DNA of 64,000 bases from Nonomuraea wenchangensis (GTDB lineage Bacteria > Actinomycetota > Actinomycetes > Streptosporangiales > Streptosporangiaceae), in NCBI RefSeq assembly GCF_900111685.1, contig NZ_FOHX01000004.1, positions 439,576 to 503,575 of the forward strand, given 5' to 3'. The position numbers and the translations under genes were made by a program. This document shows positions 33,542 through 41,195 of this stretch, one piece after another; position 1 is the first letter of the stretch, and every line of letters starts with the position of its first letter. A model generated the notes under the pieces. The model worked only from the letters and a program-made list of their open reading frames with translations, ran no database searches and was not told where the DNA came from.

Positions 33542-34678
33542 ATGCCCGCCGACCGGCTCCCTGTCCTGCCCACCGGCCTCGGAACGTCCGCGCTCAGCCT
33601 GCGCACCGCCGCTCCCGTCCCCCTGCGGGAGGAGGGCGACGGGCACGAGTCCGGCCCCGCGCGGCCGTCCCCGCACGTCAGCCTGGCCCCGCTGCCCTAC
33701 CGCGAGCGGCCCTGGGGCGACGGCTCCTACCCGCCCCTGCTGTGCCCCGAGACCGTCCGCGTCGACGACGGCCTCGGCGCGGAGGTCGACCGGCGGCTGC
33801 TCGCCTGGGCCGAGCGGGTGGGCCTGCACGAGGGGCGGCTGGAGGAGTTCGGCCGCACCGGCTTCGGCCGGCTCGCCATGCTGACCCACCCCGACACCGA
33901 CGACCCCGACCTGCTGCTGGTCGCCGCCCAGATGAACGCCGCCTGGTGGGCGGCCGACGACTACTACGCCGACGAGAGCGACCTCGGCGCCACCCCGACC
34001 GAGCTGCCGCCCCGCCTGGCGCTGGTGATGTCCGCCATGGACCCGCCGCCGCCGGCCGGCGACTACACCCGGCAGCTCGAGGAGACGATCACGGCCGACC
34101 CCGTGCTGGTGGCGCTCCGCTCGGCCACCTCCCACCTGAGCAGGCATGCCCTGCCCTCGCAGGTGATGCGGGCGTGCGGCGTCACGTTCCAGATGTACGT
34201 GAGCTGGTGCGCCTACGCCGCCTGGCGCTACCTGAAGACGCCGCCGCCGGTCTGGCGCTACCTCGCCGCCCGCCAGCACGACAGCTTCTACACCTCGATG
34301 ACCCTCATCGACGTCGCCGGGGGCTACCACCTGCCCGCCGACCTGTTCCACGACCGCCGCTTCCACACCGCGCTCATGCAGGCGGGCACCGCCAGCGTGC
34401 TGGTCAACGACCTGCACTCGGTGGCCAGGGAGGCGGCCGACGAACTGCCCGACAGCAACGTGATCCTGCTCATCGCCGCCGAGGAGGGCTGCTCGGTCGA
34501 GGAGGCGACCGAGCGGGCCGTACACCTGCACAACGACTTCGTCCGAGGATTCGAGGCCGGCCGGCAGGCGCTGGCCGGCGTGCCGTCGCCGGAGCTCAAG
34601 CGGTTCCTGCGCGGCGCGCAGGCGTGGATGGCCGGATGCCTCGAATGGCACGGCAGCAGCGCCCGCTACCAGTCATGA
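33542..34678 (+). CDS. 2-methylisoborneol synthase (class I terpene cyclase), predicted encapsulin cargo
   Basis: 378 residues. It cyclises 2-methyl-geranyl diphosphate to 2-methylisoborneol. The metal motifs are DDYYADE starting at D139 and NDLHSVARE with N289, S293 and E297; an Arg-Tyr pair at the C-terminus (SSARYQS) closes the active site. The first ~60 residues are Pro/Gly/Ala-rich and disordered, with LPVLPTGLGTSALSL near the start, the kind of segment used for loading into the shell. GAGGAG precedes ATG 33542. It lies 47 bp after the shell gene and overlaps the methyltransferase by 4 nt. Confidence 0.93.
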   Translation: MPADRLPVLPTGLGTSALSLRTAAPVPLREEGDGHESGPARPSPHVSLAPLPYRERPWGDGSYPPLLCPETVRVDDGLGAEVDRRLLAWAERVGLHEGRLEEFGRTGFGRLAMLTHPDTDDPDLLLVAAQMNAAWWAADDYYADESDLGATPTELPPRLALVMSAMDPPPPAGDYTRQLEETITADPVLVALRSATSHLSRHALPSQVMRACGVTFQMYVSWCAYAAWRYLKTPPPVWRYLAARQHDSFYTSMTLIDVAGGYHLPADLFHDRRFHTALMQAGTASVLVNDLHSVAREAADELPDSNVILLIAAEEGCSVEEATERAVHLHNDFVRGFEAGRQALAGVPSPELKRFLRGAQAWMAGCLEWHGSSARYQS

Positions 34679-35562
34679 CCGTCAGCAGAAAGGACTTCGC
34701 CCGCGTGACCACCACGAACGCGCACAACTCCGTGCTCGGCAGCCAATACCAGCGATCCGTCGCCGACTACTGGAACGCCGAGCGCAACCCCGTCAATCTC
34801 CGGCTGGGCGAGGTCGACGGCCTCTATCACCACCACTACGGCATCGGCCACGTCGACTGGTCGGTGCTGGAGGGTCCCGAGGAGACCCGCGAGCAGCGCC
34901 TCGTGGCCGAGCTGCACCGGCTGGAGACCCAGCAGGCCGAGACCCTGGTCGGCCACCTCGGCGCGCTGGGCGCCGGCGACCGCGTCATGGACGCGGGCTC
35001 GGGCCGGGGCGGCTCCAGCTTCCTCGCCAACCTGCGCCACGGCTGCCAGGTCGACGGCGTGTCGATCTCCGAGGAGCAGGTGTCCTTCGCCAACGAGCAG
35101 GCCCGGCAGCGCGGCGTCGCCGACCAGGTGCGCTTCCACTTCCGCAACATGCTCGACACCGGCTTCGAGACCGGCGCCTACTCCGCGATCTGGAACAACG
35201 AGAGCACCATGTACGTCGAGCTCTCGCTGCTGTTCGCCGAGCACGCCCGGCTGCTGCGCCGCGGCGGGCGCTACGTCTGCATCACCGGCTGCTACAACGA
35301 CGCCTACGGCCTGCCGTCCCGGGCCATCAGCCAGATCAACGCCCACTACATCTGCGACATCCACTCCCGCAGCACCTACTTCAAGGAGCTGGTGGCCAAC
35401 CGGCTCGTGCCGTGCAGCGTCATCGACATGACGGCGGCCACCATCCCCTACTGGGAGCTGCGGGCCCAGAGCCACCTGGCGACCGGCATCGAGCAGGCGT
35501 TCCTGGACGCCTACCAGAACGGCAGCTTCCAGTACCTGCTCATCGCCGCCGACCGCGTCTGA
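34675..35562 (+). CDS. Geranyl diphosphate 2-C-methyltransferase
   Basis: 295 residues. It transfers a methyl from SAM to C2 of geranyl diphosphate, supplying the cyclase. Motif I is MDAGSGRGGSS; family signatures are NLRLGEVDGLYHHHYGIG near the N-terminus, WNNESTMYVEL, QINAHYICDIHSR and the C-terminal FQYLLIAADRV. ATG 34675 overlaps the cyclase stop (ATGA); a GTG at 34705 preceded by AGAAAGGA is an alternative start. The long match to the known actinomycete enzyme makes the call firm. It ends before a perfect palindromic terminator. Confidence 0.95.
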   Translation: MTVSRKDFARVTTTNAHNSVLGSQYQRSVADYWNAERNPVNLRLGEVDGLYHHHYGIGHVDWSVLEGPEETREQRLVAELHRLETQQAETLVGHLGALGAGDRVMDAGSGRGGSSFLANLRHGCQVDGVSISEEQVSFANEQARQRGVADQVRFHFRNMLDTGFETGAYSAIWNNESTMYVELSLLFAEHARLLRRGGRYVCITGCYNDAYGLPSRAISQINAHYICDIHSRSTYFKELVANRLVPCSVIDMTAATIPYWELRAQSHLATGIEQAFLDAYQNGSFQYLLIAADRV

Positions 35563-35575
35563 GCCTTCCCCCACC

Positions 35576-35605
35576 GGCCGGGCCGCCCACGTGGGCGGCC
35601 CGGCC
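35576..35605. terminator. 30-bp perfect palindrome, bidirectional terminator
   Basis: Arms of 15 bp (35576-35590 and 35591-35605) with no spacer, core CCCACGTGGG, between the convergent methyltransferase and HtrA genes. Nearly all of the 47-bp gap is this hairpin. Confidence 0.85.
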
Positions 35606-35609
35606 TCCC

Positions 35610-36836
35610 CTACTTCTGCTCCTGCATGGTGGCGGTGACGACGTTCTCCTTGCCGTCCCGCAGGTACGTGATCCGCACCTGCTGCCCCACCGTGAACCCG
35701 CGGACCTGCCCCACGACCGTGTCCCCGCCGGCGACCGGCGTGTTGCCGATCCTCGTGATGAGGTCGCCCTGCTTGAGCCCGGCCTTGGCCGCCGGGCTGC
35801 CCTCGGTCACCTGGCGGATCAGCGCGCCGGGCACGTCGCCGGTCGCGTCGGTGACGCTCACGCCGAGGAAGGCGTGGCTCACCTTGCCCTTGCTGATGAG
35901 CTGCTCGGACACCTGCTTGGCGGTGTTCACCGGGATGGCGAAGCCGAGGTTGACGCCTTGAGCGGAGACCGCGCTGTTGATGCCGATCAGCTCGCCGGCC
36001 GCGTTGACCAGGGCGCCGCCGGAGTTGCCCGGGTTGATCGCGGCGTCGGTCTGGATCATGCCGCCGAGCGTGGTCGTCCTGCTCTGCTGCTGTTGCTGCC
36101 CCCAGGGGAACTGCTGACCGCCGCCGCCGTCGCCGGCGGTGACCGTACGGTCGAGCGCGCTGACGATGCCGGCGGTCACCGTGCCGTCCAGGCCGAGCGG
36201 GCTGCCGACGGCCAGCACGTCGTCGCCCACCCTGAGTTGGTCGCTGTCCCCGAGCGTGGCCTTGGCCAGGCCCGACACGCCTTCGGCCCGGATGACCGCG
36301 AGGTCCGTCGCCGGGTCGGTGCCGACCACCTTGGCCTTGGCCGTCCTGCCGTCGTTGAACTTGACGGTCAGCGCGCCGCCCTGCCCGTCCACGACGTGGT
36401 TGTTGGTGAGGATCAGCCCGTCCTCCGACAGCACCACGCCGGAGCCCTCGGCCGACTGGCCCTGGATCATCACCACCGACGGCTGCACCTTCGCCGCCAC
36501 CTCGGCCACCGTGAGCTGGTCGGCCACGGTGCGGAAGGCCGGGCTCGGCGCGCTCGCCGTGGCGACGGCGACCGGGCGGTCCGCCCCGGCCAGGTACGCC
36601 CCCACCGCCCCGCCGCCGAGCGCCGACGCCCCGAGCGCGGTCACGGCCGCCAGCGCCAGCCCCGCGATGGCCTTGCGGCTCAGCGCGAACACCGGCTTGC
36701 GCGACGACGGCGGAGGCGGCGGCGGCAGCGCCGGGCCCACCGGCTCCTTCCTGGGGAACCCGCCCACCGAGGGCGGCGTGTCACCGAACTGGGTCCAGCC
36801 GCCGGCGGCCTGCTCGCGGGGGTCGTTCGCGTCCAT
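35610..36836 (-). CDS. HtrA/DegP-type membrane-anchored serine protease with PDZ domain
   Basis: 408 residues. A Pro-rich cytoplasmic N-terminus (~1-50) leads to one transmembrane helix (IAGLALAAVTALGASALGGG). An S1C trypsin-like domain follows, with catalytic His in TNNHVV, Asp in ATDLAVI and Ser in NPGNSGGAL, then a C-terminal PDZ domain (~310-400, GALIRQVTEGSPAAKAGLK). A Gly/Gln-rich loop (GGGGQQFPWGQQQQQ) is inserted before the Ser. It degrades or refolds damaged envelope proteins. AGGAG lies 8 nt before the ATG. The triad is complete. Confidence 0.93.
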   Translation of the reverse strand: MDANDPREQAAGGWTQFGDTPPSVGGFPRKEPVGPALPPPPPPSSRKPVFALSRKAIAGLALAAVTALGASALGGGAVGAYLAGADRPVAVATASAPSPAFRTVADQLTVAEVAAKVQPSVVMIQGQSAEGSGVVLSEDGLILTNNHVVDGQGGALTVKFNDGRTAKAKVVGTDPATDLAVIRAEGVSGLAKATLGDSDQLRVGDDVLAVGSPLGLDGTVTAGIVSALDRTVTAGDGGGGQQFPWGQQQQQSRTTTLGGMIQTDAAINPGNSGGALVNAAGELIGINSAVSAQGVNLGFAIPVNTAKQVSEQLISKGKVSHAFLGVSVTDATGDVPGALIRQVTEGSPAAKAGLKQGDLITRIGNTPVAGGDTVVGQVRGFTVGQQVRITYLRDGKENVVTATMQEQK

Positions 36837-36967
36837 GTGTCATCTCCTAGCGTCCCGATGACACAAGACTGATCAATGCCCGGTAAGAGCTGGTTAAGGG
36901 AAAGATTGGGTCGCTTGTCGCGCCCTGATGCCGGCCTTATCGCCGCTGGCCGGGCGTAGGGGGAGAG

Positions 36968-36993
36968 GCCGGAAATTTGTCGAAATTTCCGGC
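36968..36993. promoter_or_regulatory. AT-cored hairpin GCCGGAAATTT / AAATTTCCGGC
   Basis: Perfect 11-bp arms with a 4-nt loop, standing out by its AAATTT cores in GC-rich DNA. It lies 14 bp after the stop of the minus-strand methyltransferase gene and about 130-155 bp upstream of the HtrA gene on the same strand. A terminator for the former is the simplest reading; an operator for HtrA is possible. No reading frame is supported in 36837-36967. Confidence 0.6.
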
Positions 36994-37006
36994 AGGAGGC
37001 GCCGCG

Positions 37007-37747
37007 TCAGCCGGCTTCGAGCACGAAGAACAGGAAGCTCAGGAACCGCAGGCCGGGCCGGTCGCGGAACTCCTCGGGGAACACCTCGCGGGCCTCCGGC
37101 ACGGCGGGCGGCTCGCTGATGACGCTGATGCGGAAGCCCGCCGCGGTGAAGGCCTCGGTCATCGCGTGCAGCGGCCGGTCCCAGAAGCTCAGCGTGGTGG
37201 TCTGCCCGCCCATGACCCATTCTTCGGTCCGGTTACGGACCTCGAAGTACTTGGGCTTCTCCCCGGCCGCCTGCTGCATGAGCGTGATGACGAAAGGATG
37301 GTCGACCGAGACCAGCAGCCGCCCGCCGGGCTTCAGCACGCGCCTGATCTCGGCCAGCGTCGGTCCCCAGTCCTCCAGGTAGTGCAGCACCAGGGAGGCG
37401 ACGACGTCGTCGAACGTGTCGTCGGGGAAGGGCAGCGGGCCGGCCAGGTCGACGACCCGCAGATCCGCGTCGGCGCCGAGCCGCCGCCGGGCCAGCTCCA
37501 GCATCCCGGCGCTCGCGTCGACGCCGGTCACGACGGCGCCTCGCTCGCGCAGCTCGGCGAACAGGGGGCCCGCGCCGCAGCCGGCGTCGAGGATGCGTCG
37601 GCCGGTCACGTCCCCGGCGAGCTCCAGCATCGCGGGCCGCTCGTAGTAGGCGTTCACGAGGCTGGTCTCGTTCTCGGCCGTGTAGCCCTCGGCGATCGGG
37701 TCGTAGTCGTAGGAAGTCTTGACAGACATCCGGCCATTCTGACCCAT
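37007..37747 (-). CDS. Class I SAM-dependent methyltransferase
   Basis: About 246 residues (an internal ATG at 37729 would give 240). The Rossmann-like methyltransferase domain has motif I ILDAGCGAGPL, acidic motif GVDASAGML and motif IV region FDDVVASLVLHYL, as in UbiE/COQ5-like small-molecule methyltransferases. The substrate-recognition part (~150-246) is not diagnostic. It is a single gene after the STAS gene (15 bp away on the same strand). The methyl acceptor is unknown. Confidence 0.88.
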   Translation of the reverse strand: MGQNGRMSVKTSYDYDPIAEGYTAENETSLVNAYYERPAMLELAGDVTGRRILDAGCGAGPLFAELRERGAVVTGVDASAGMLELARRRLGADADLRVVDLAGPLPFPDDTFDDVVASLVLHYLEDWGPTLAEIRRVLKPGGRLLVSVDHPFVITLMQQAAGEKPKYFEVRNRTEEWVMGGQTTTLSFWDRPLHAMTEAFTAAGFRISVISEPPAVPEAREVFPEEFRDRPGLRFLSFLFFVLEAG

Positions 37748-37762
37748 CCGTCACGAAGCCGC

Positions 37763-38146
37763 TCAGGCTTCGGTGAGGGTTCTCTCCGGGGCGTTGGCCT
37801 GCTGGAGAGCGGCGATCACGGCCTGCTCCACCGTCTCGTGCACGTGCAGGACGGTGTTCGCCTGGGTCAGCTCCATCAACCCGGCGATCTTGGGATGCGG
37901 CGCGGCCAGATGCAGCACGCCGCCGTGCTGTCGGGCGAAGGCGTGGGTGTTGAGCAGCACCCGCAGCCCCGCGCTGGCGAGGAAGGTGACCTCGCTGAGA
38001 TCGACCACCACGTGTTCGCCCGGCGCGCGCCGGTTGCGTTGGATGTAGAGGTCGAACGCGCGAGCCGTGGCGGAGTCGATCTCCCCCGCGACGGAGATCA
38101 CGCACACGCCCGGCAGATTCTGCACGGCGAACGTGAGATCCAGCAT
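37763..38146 (-). CDS. STAS-domain anti-sigma factor antagonist
   Basis: 127 residues, one STAS domain: strand VISVAGEIDSATARAF, strand HVVVDLSEVTFL, then the phosphorylation loop LASAGLRVLL. The loop is A-S-A-G instead of the usual D-S-S/T-G; the Ser that aligns with the phosphorylated residue remains. Such proteins bind anti-sigma kinases and free a SigB/SigF-like factor under stress. No anti-sigma factor or sigma gene is adjacent, so its partner is elsewhere. Confidence 0.88.
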   Translation of the reverse strand: MLDLTFAVQNLPGVCVISVAGEIDSATARAFDLYIQRNRRAPGEHVVVDLSEVTFLASAGLRVLLNTHAFARQHGGVLHLAAPHPKIAGLMELTQANTVLHVHETVEQAVIAALQQANAPERTLTEA

Positions 38147-38163
38147 GCAATGCCCACCGATCG

Positions 38164-38181
38164 GAATTCGAGTGCGAATTC
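38164..38181. promoter_or_regulatory. GAATTCG-N4-CGAATTC inverted repeat
   Basis: Perfect 7-bp inverted repeat 18 bp upstream of the STAS gene, in the 198-bp AT-richer gap between divergent genes (STAS and CGNR). A further TCGAATTC occurs at 38259-38266, before the CGNR gene. A shared operator is plausible. Confidence 0.45.
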
Positions 38182-38344
38182 TCAGAGAACAGGGACAAGG
38201 CGTGGCCCGCCTTTACCGCACGATAGCCGGGTGCCGCCCGACTTAGAAGATGCGGCTGTCGAATTCTTACCCTGCCGGAGGGGAATGACATGCGCTAGTG
38301 TAAGGCTTGTAATTGCTCTACAACGGTTACAGGGGAGAGCGCCC

Positions 38345-38914
38345 GTGGACATCCCGATCGCCGGTTACGCCACCGGGGTGGCGGTGGCGAACGACCTGGT
38401 CAGCACCTCGCCGACGGTGCGGGGCGCGGCCGGGGACGCGCTGCCCCGCCCGGCCGCGCTGGCGGGCCTCCTGGCCGGGCACGGCCTCGTCCTCGACGCC
38501 CCGCCGCCGGACGACGCCGCACTCCACGAGGTGCACCTGCTGCGCCGCGAGACCCGCGGCGTCATCGAGACCGAGACCGAGGAGCAGGCCGTGGCCGGGG
38601 CCATGGTGCTGGCCGGGCGCGCGGGCCGCTCCCCAGTCCTGCGGCGCGACGACGCCGGCGCCTGGCAGTGGCACGTGCCCACCGCGCCGGGCGCTCCGCT
38701 GGCCGCCGAGCTGGCCGCCGTGATCGGCATCGGCCTGCTCGGCGCGGTGCGCACGCTCGGCCACTCCCGCTTCCGCCCGTGCGCCGCGCCCGGCTGCCGG
38801 GGCGTGTTCGTGGACGTCAGCAGGGCGGGGCGGCGGGCGTACTGCATGCCCGACCGGTGCGGCAACCGGGTCAACGTCGCCGGTCACCGCGCCCGCCTGC
38901 GGAGCGCGAACTGA
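38345..38914 (+). CDS. CGNR zinc-finger regulator
   Basis: 189 residues. The N-terminal ~130 residues are the ABATE-like ligand-binding region (VVIDT-type start degenerate here: GVAVANDLVSTSPT). The C-terminal zinc finger has C-x4-C in CAAPGCRGVF and the hallmark CMPDRCGNRVNVAGHRAR, giving four Cys. These proteins are predicted stress-linked transcription regulators. GTG at 38345 is preceded by GGGGAGA 7 nt upstream. Its stop overlaps the next start as TGATG. Confidence 0.9.
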   Translation: MDIPIAGYATGVAVANDLVSTSPTVRGAAGDALPRPAALAGLLAGHGLVLDAPPPDDAALHEVHLLRRETRGVIETETEEQAVAGAMVLAGRAGRSPVLRRDDAGAWQWHVPTAPGAPLAAELAAVIGIGLLGAVRTLGHSRFRPCAAPGCRGVFVDVSRAGRRAYCMPDRCGNRVNVAGHRARLRSAN

Positions 38915-39348
38915 TGGCCGCGCTGGAAGGGGCGGTCCGGCTGCCGGACGGCCTCCCCGTACGGGGCCGCGGCCTGCGCCGCCCGCTCCCGCCGGGCCCG
39001 CGGCCCGACTTCGGGCTCTACCTCGGCTCCGACCGGCTCCGCCGCCGCCACGACGCCGCGCTGACCTGGCCGCACGAGTGGATCGACTGGCCCGACTTCC
39101 TGCTGCCGCGCGACCGGGACCTCGCCGTACGCCGCATCGGGGAGCTGCGCGAGCGGGCGCGGGCGGGCCAGGCGGTCGAGGTGGCCTGCGGAGGCGGCGT
39201 CGGGCGCACCGGCACCGTGCTCGCCTGCCTGGCGGTGCTGTCCGGCCTCGACCCGGCCGCCGCGCTCGCCTGGACCCGGGAGCACCACCACCCCCGCGCG
39301 GTCGAGACCCCCTGGCAGCGCCGGTGGGTCGCCCGCTTTCCCCTATGA
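38914..39348 (+). CDS. Protein tyrosine/dual-specificity phosphatase-like protein
   Basis: 144 residues. The P-loop CGGGVGRTG fits the C-x5-R-S/T signature of Cys-based phosphatases, with a candidate general-acid Asp in WIDWPDF. It is short, as in plant/bacterial atypical DSPs. TGATG overlap with the CGNR gene means the pair is translated together, so it could dephosphorylate a partner of that regulator. The following frame ends just before the duplicated 15-bp leader of the GNAT gene. Confidence 0.82.
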   Translation: MAALEGAVRLPDGLPVRGRGLRRPLPPGPRPDFGLYLGSDRLRRRHDAALTWPHEWIDWPDFLLPRDRDLAVRRIGELRERARAGQAVEVACGGGVGRTGTVLACLAVLSGLDPAAALAWTREHHHPRAVETPWQRRWVARFPL

Positions 39349-39359
39349 TGCCGAGCGAC

Positions 39360-39389
39360 CTCACGAAAGGCGATCTCACGAAAGGTCAT
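39360..39389 (+). repeat. Tandem 15-bp repeat carrying a duplicated ribosome-binding motif
   Basis: Two adjacent copies of CTCACGAAAGG(C/T)xAT lie between the phosphatase stop and the GTG of the acetyltransferase gene. Each carries a GAAAGG Shine-Dalgarno-like core; only the second is at a workable distance (about 11 nt). Confidence 0.7.
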
Positions 39390-39394
39390 CGCCC

Positions 39395-39904
39395 GTGACG
39401 CACTCCGACGCCGTCATCCGCCCGGCCGTCCCCGCCGACCTGGCGGCCGTGACCGCGATCAACGCCCACTACGTCGCCAACACCGTCATCACCTTCGAGG
39501 AGACCCCGCCCACGGTGGCGGACTGGCAGGCGAGGCTCGCCGACCTGACGGCCCGCGGCTTCCCCTTCCTCGTCGCCGACGTCGGCGGCGAGGTGGCCGG
39601 CTACGCCTACGCGGGACCCTGGCGGCCCAAGCCCGCCTACCGGCACACCGTGGAGGACAGCATCTACCTGGCTCCAGGCCACTCCGGGCGCGGCCTCGGC
39701 GGCGCGCTGCTGGGCGCGCTGATCGACGGCGCCACGGCGGCCGGGCTGCGCCGGATGATCGCCGTCATCGCCGACGCGGGCGACGACCGCTCGATCGCCC
39801 TGCACCGCAGGCACGGTTTCACCGAGGCCGGGCGGCTGACCGAGGTCGGATTCAAACTCGGCCGCTGGGTGGACACGACGCTGATGGAACGTCCGCTGAC
39901 CTGA
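39395..39904 (+). CDS. GNAT N-acetyltransferase (phosphinothricin acetyltransferase-like)
   Basis: 169 residues. The fold is GNAT, with the acetyl-CoA binding loop GHSGRGLGGALL (Q/RxxGxG/A form) and the PAT-like start VIRPAVPADLAAVTAINAHYV and FEETPPTVADW. The C-terminal GFKLGRWVDTTLMER is typical of bar/pat-like and methionine sulfoximine acetyltransferases, which acetylate glutamate-analogue inhibitors. The actual acceptor is not proven. GTG start follows the duplicated GAAAGG element. Confidence 0.9.
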   Translation: MTHSDAVIRPAVPADLAAVTAINAHYVANTVITFEETPPTVADWQARLADLTARGFPFLVADVGGEVAGYAYAGPWRPKPAYRHTVEDSIYLAPGHSGRGLGGALLGALIDGATAAGLRRMIAVIADAGDDRSIALHRRHGFTEAGRLTEVGFKLGRWVDTTLMERPLT

Positions 39905-39961
39905 GGTTTCTTCGGCGGCTGGCGGGTAGCCGGACTCCATACGAGCGGATGGAGCAGACAG

Positions 39962-41188
39962 ATGCGTTCGTCGTTCCGGTTGGGCCGCATCGGCGGGGTC
40001 GTGGTCGGGCTCAACGTCAGCGTGCTGGTGATCGTGGTGATCCTGGTGGCCGGGCTGTCACTGGGGCAGTTCCCGCAGACCTTCCCGGGATACCCCACGG
40101 TGGCGTACGTGCTGGCCGGCGTGGGCGCCGCCGTCCTCTTCATGGCCTCGCTGCTCGCCCACGAGCTGGCGCACGCCCTGGTCGCCCAGCGCAACGGCAT
40201 CGAGGTGCCGCGGATCACGCTGTGGCTGCTCGGCGGCGTGGCCGAGCTGCGGAACGAGCCCCGCACGCCGGGCGCCGACCTGCGGATCGCGGTCGTGGGG
40301 CCGGTGACCAGCTTCGTGTGCGCGGTGGTGTTCGGGGCGCTGGCGCTGGTGACCGGCGCCGTGCCGCTGGTGGCCGGCATGTTCGGCTACCTGGCCGCGG
40401 TCAACGTGCTCCTCGCCGTCTTCAACCTGATCCCGGCCGCGCCGCTGGACGGCGGGCGGGTGCTGCGGGCCGCGCTCTGGTCCCGCTGGGGCGACCGGGT
40501 ACGCGCCGCCGTCACCGCCGCCCGCGCCGGCCGCGTCTTCGGCTACGTGCTCATCGCGCTCGGCTTCCTCCAGGTCGTCTCGGGGCTGGGCTTCCAGGGG
40601 CTGTGGCTCGTCCTCATCGGCCTGTTCCTGGTGAACGCGGCGAGCGCCGAGGAGCAGCAGGCCCAGCTCGGCGCGACGCTGCACGGGGTGCTGGTCGGCG
40701 AGGTCATGTCGGCCAGGCCCGTCACCGCCTCGCCGGACGAGACCGTCGCCGGGCTCATCGACCGGCTGGTGATGAGCCGGCGGCTGTCGACGTACCCGCT
40801 GGTGGCGGCCGACGGGCGCTTCCTCGGGCTGGTGACGCTCAACCGGCTGCGCCAGGTGCGGCCGGAGGCGCGGGAGACCACCCGGCTCGCCGACATCGCC
40901 TGCCCGCCCGACCAGGTGCCGAAGGCGGTCCCCGACGAGCCGCTGCTCGGCCTGCTGCCGCGGATGAACGGCGCCGCCGACGGCCGCGCCGTGGTGCTGG
41001 GCCCGTCCGGGCAGCTTCTCGGGCTGCTCACGCCGAGCGACATCAGCCGGGCGATCCAGACCGCCGGCCTGCACCACCACGACCCCTATCCGCACCCGCG
41101 CGGCGCCGACCTCGCCGTTCCGCCGCAGCGCCTGCCCGAGCCCGAGCCCAAGCCCGGGGAACGCGCGCAACGCCGCACCGAGGTCTGA
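39962..41188 (+). CDS. Site-2 protease (M50) with two CBS domains
   Basis: 408 residues. Membrane-embedded zinc protease: HELAH zinc motif in ASLLAHELAHALVA (~residues 66-71) and the third ligand region NLIPAAPLDGGRVLR, within six or so hydrophobic helices. The C-terminal ~140 residues hold two CBS motifs (VMSARPVTASPDETV... and the second around DQVPKAVPDEPLLGLL), which bind adenine nucleotides and could gate activity. It resembles SpoIVFB-class intramembrane proteases that release membrane-bound regulators. All ligands present. It converges with the kinase-like gene 7 bp away. Confidence 0.93.
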   Translation: MRSSFRLGRIGGVVVGLNVSVLVIVVILVAGLSLGQFPQTFPGYPTVAYVLAGVGAAVLFMASLLAHELAHALVAQRNGIEVPRITLWLLGGVAELRNEPRTPGADLRIAVVGPVTSFVCAVVFGALALVTGAVPLVAGMFGYLAAVNVLLAVFNLIPAAPLDGGRVLRAALWSRWGDRVRAAVTAARAGRVFGYVLIALGFLQVVSGLGFQGLWLVLIGLFLVNAASAEEQQAQLGATLHGVLVGEVMSARPVTASPDETVAGLIDRLVMSRRLSTYPLVAADGRFLGLVTLNRLRQVRPEARETTRLADIACPPDQVPKAVPDEPLLGLLPRMNGAADGRAVVLGPSGQLLGLLTPSDISRAIQTAGLHHHDPYPHPRGADLAVPPQRLPEPEPKPGERAQRRTEV

Positions 41189-41195
41189 CCCCCGG

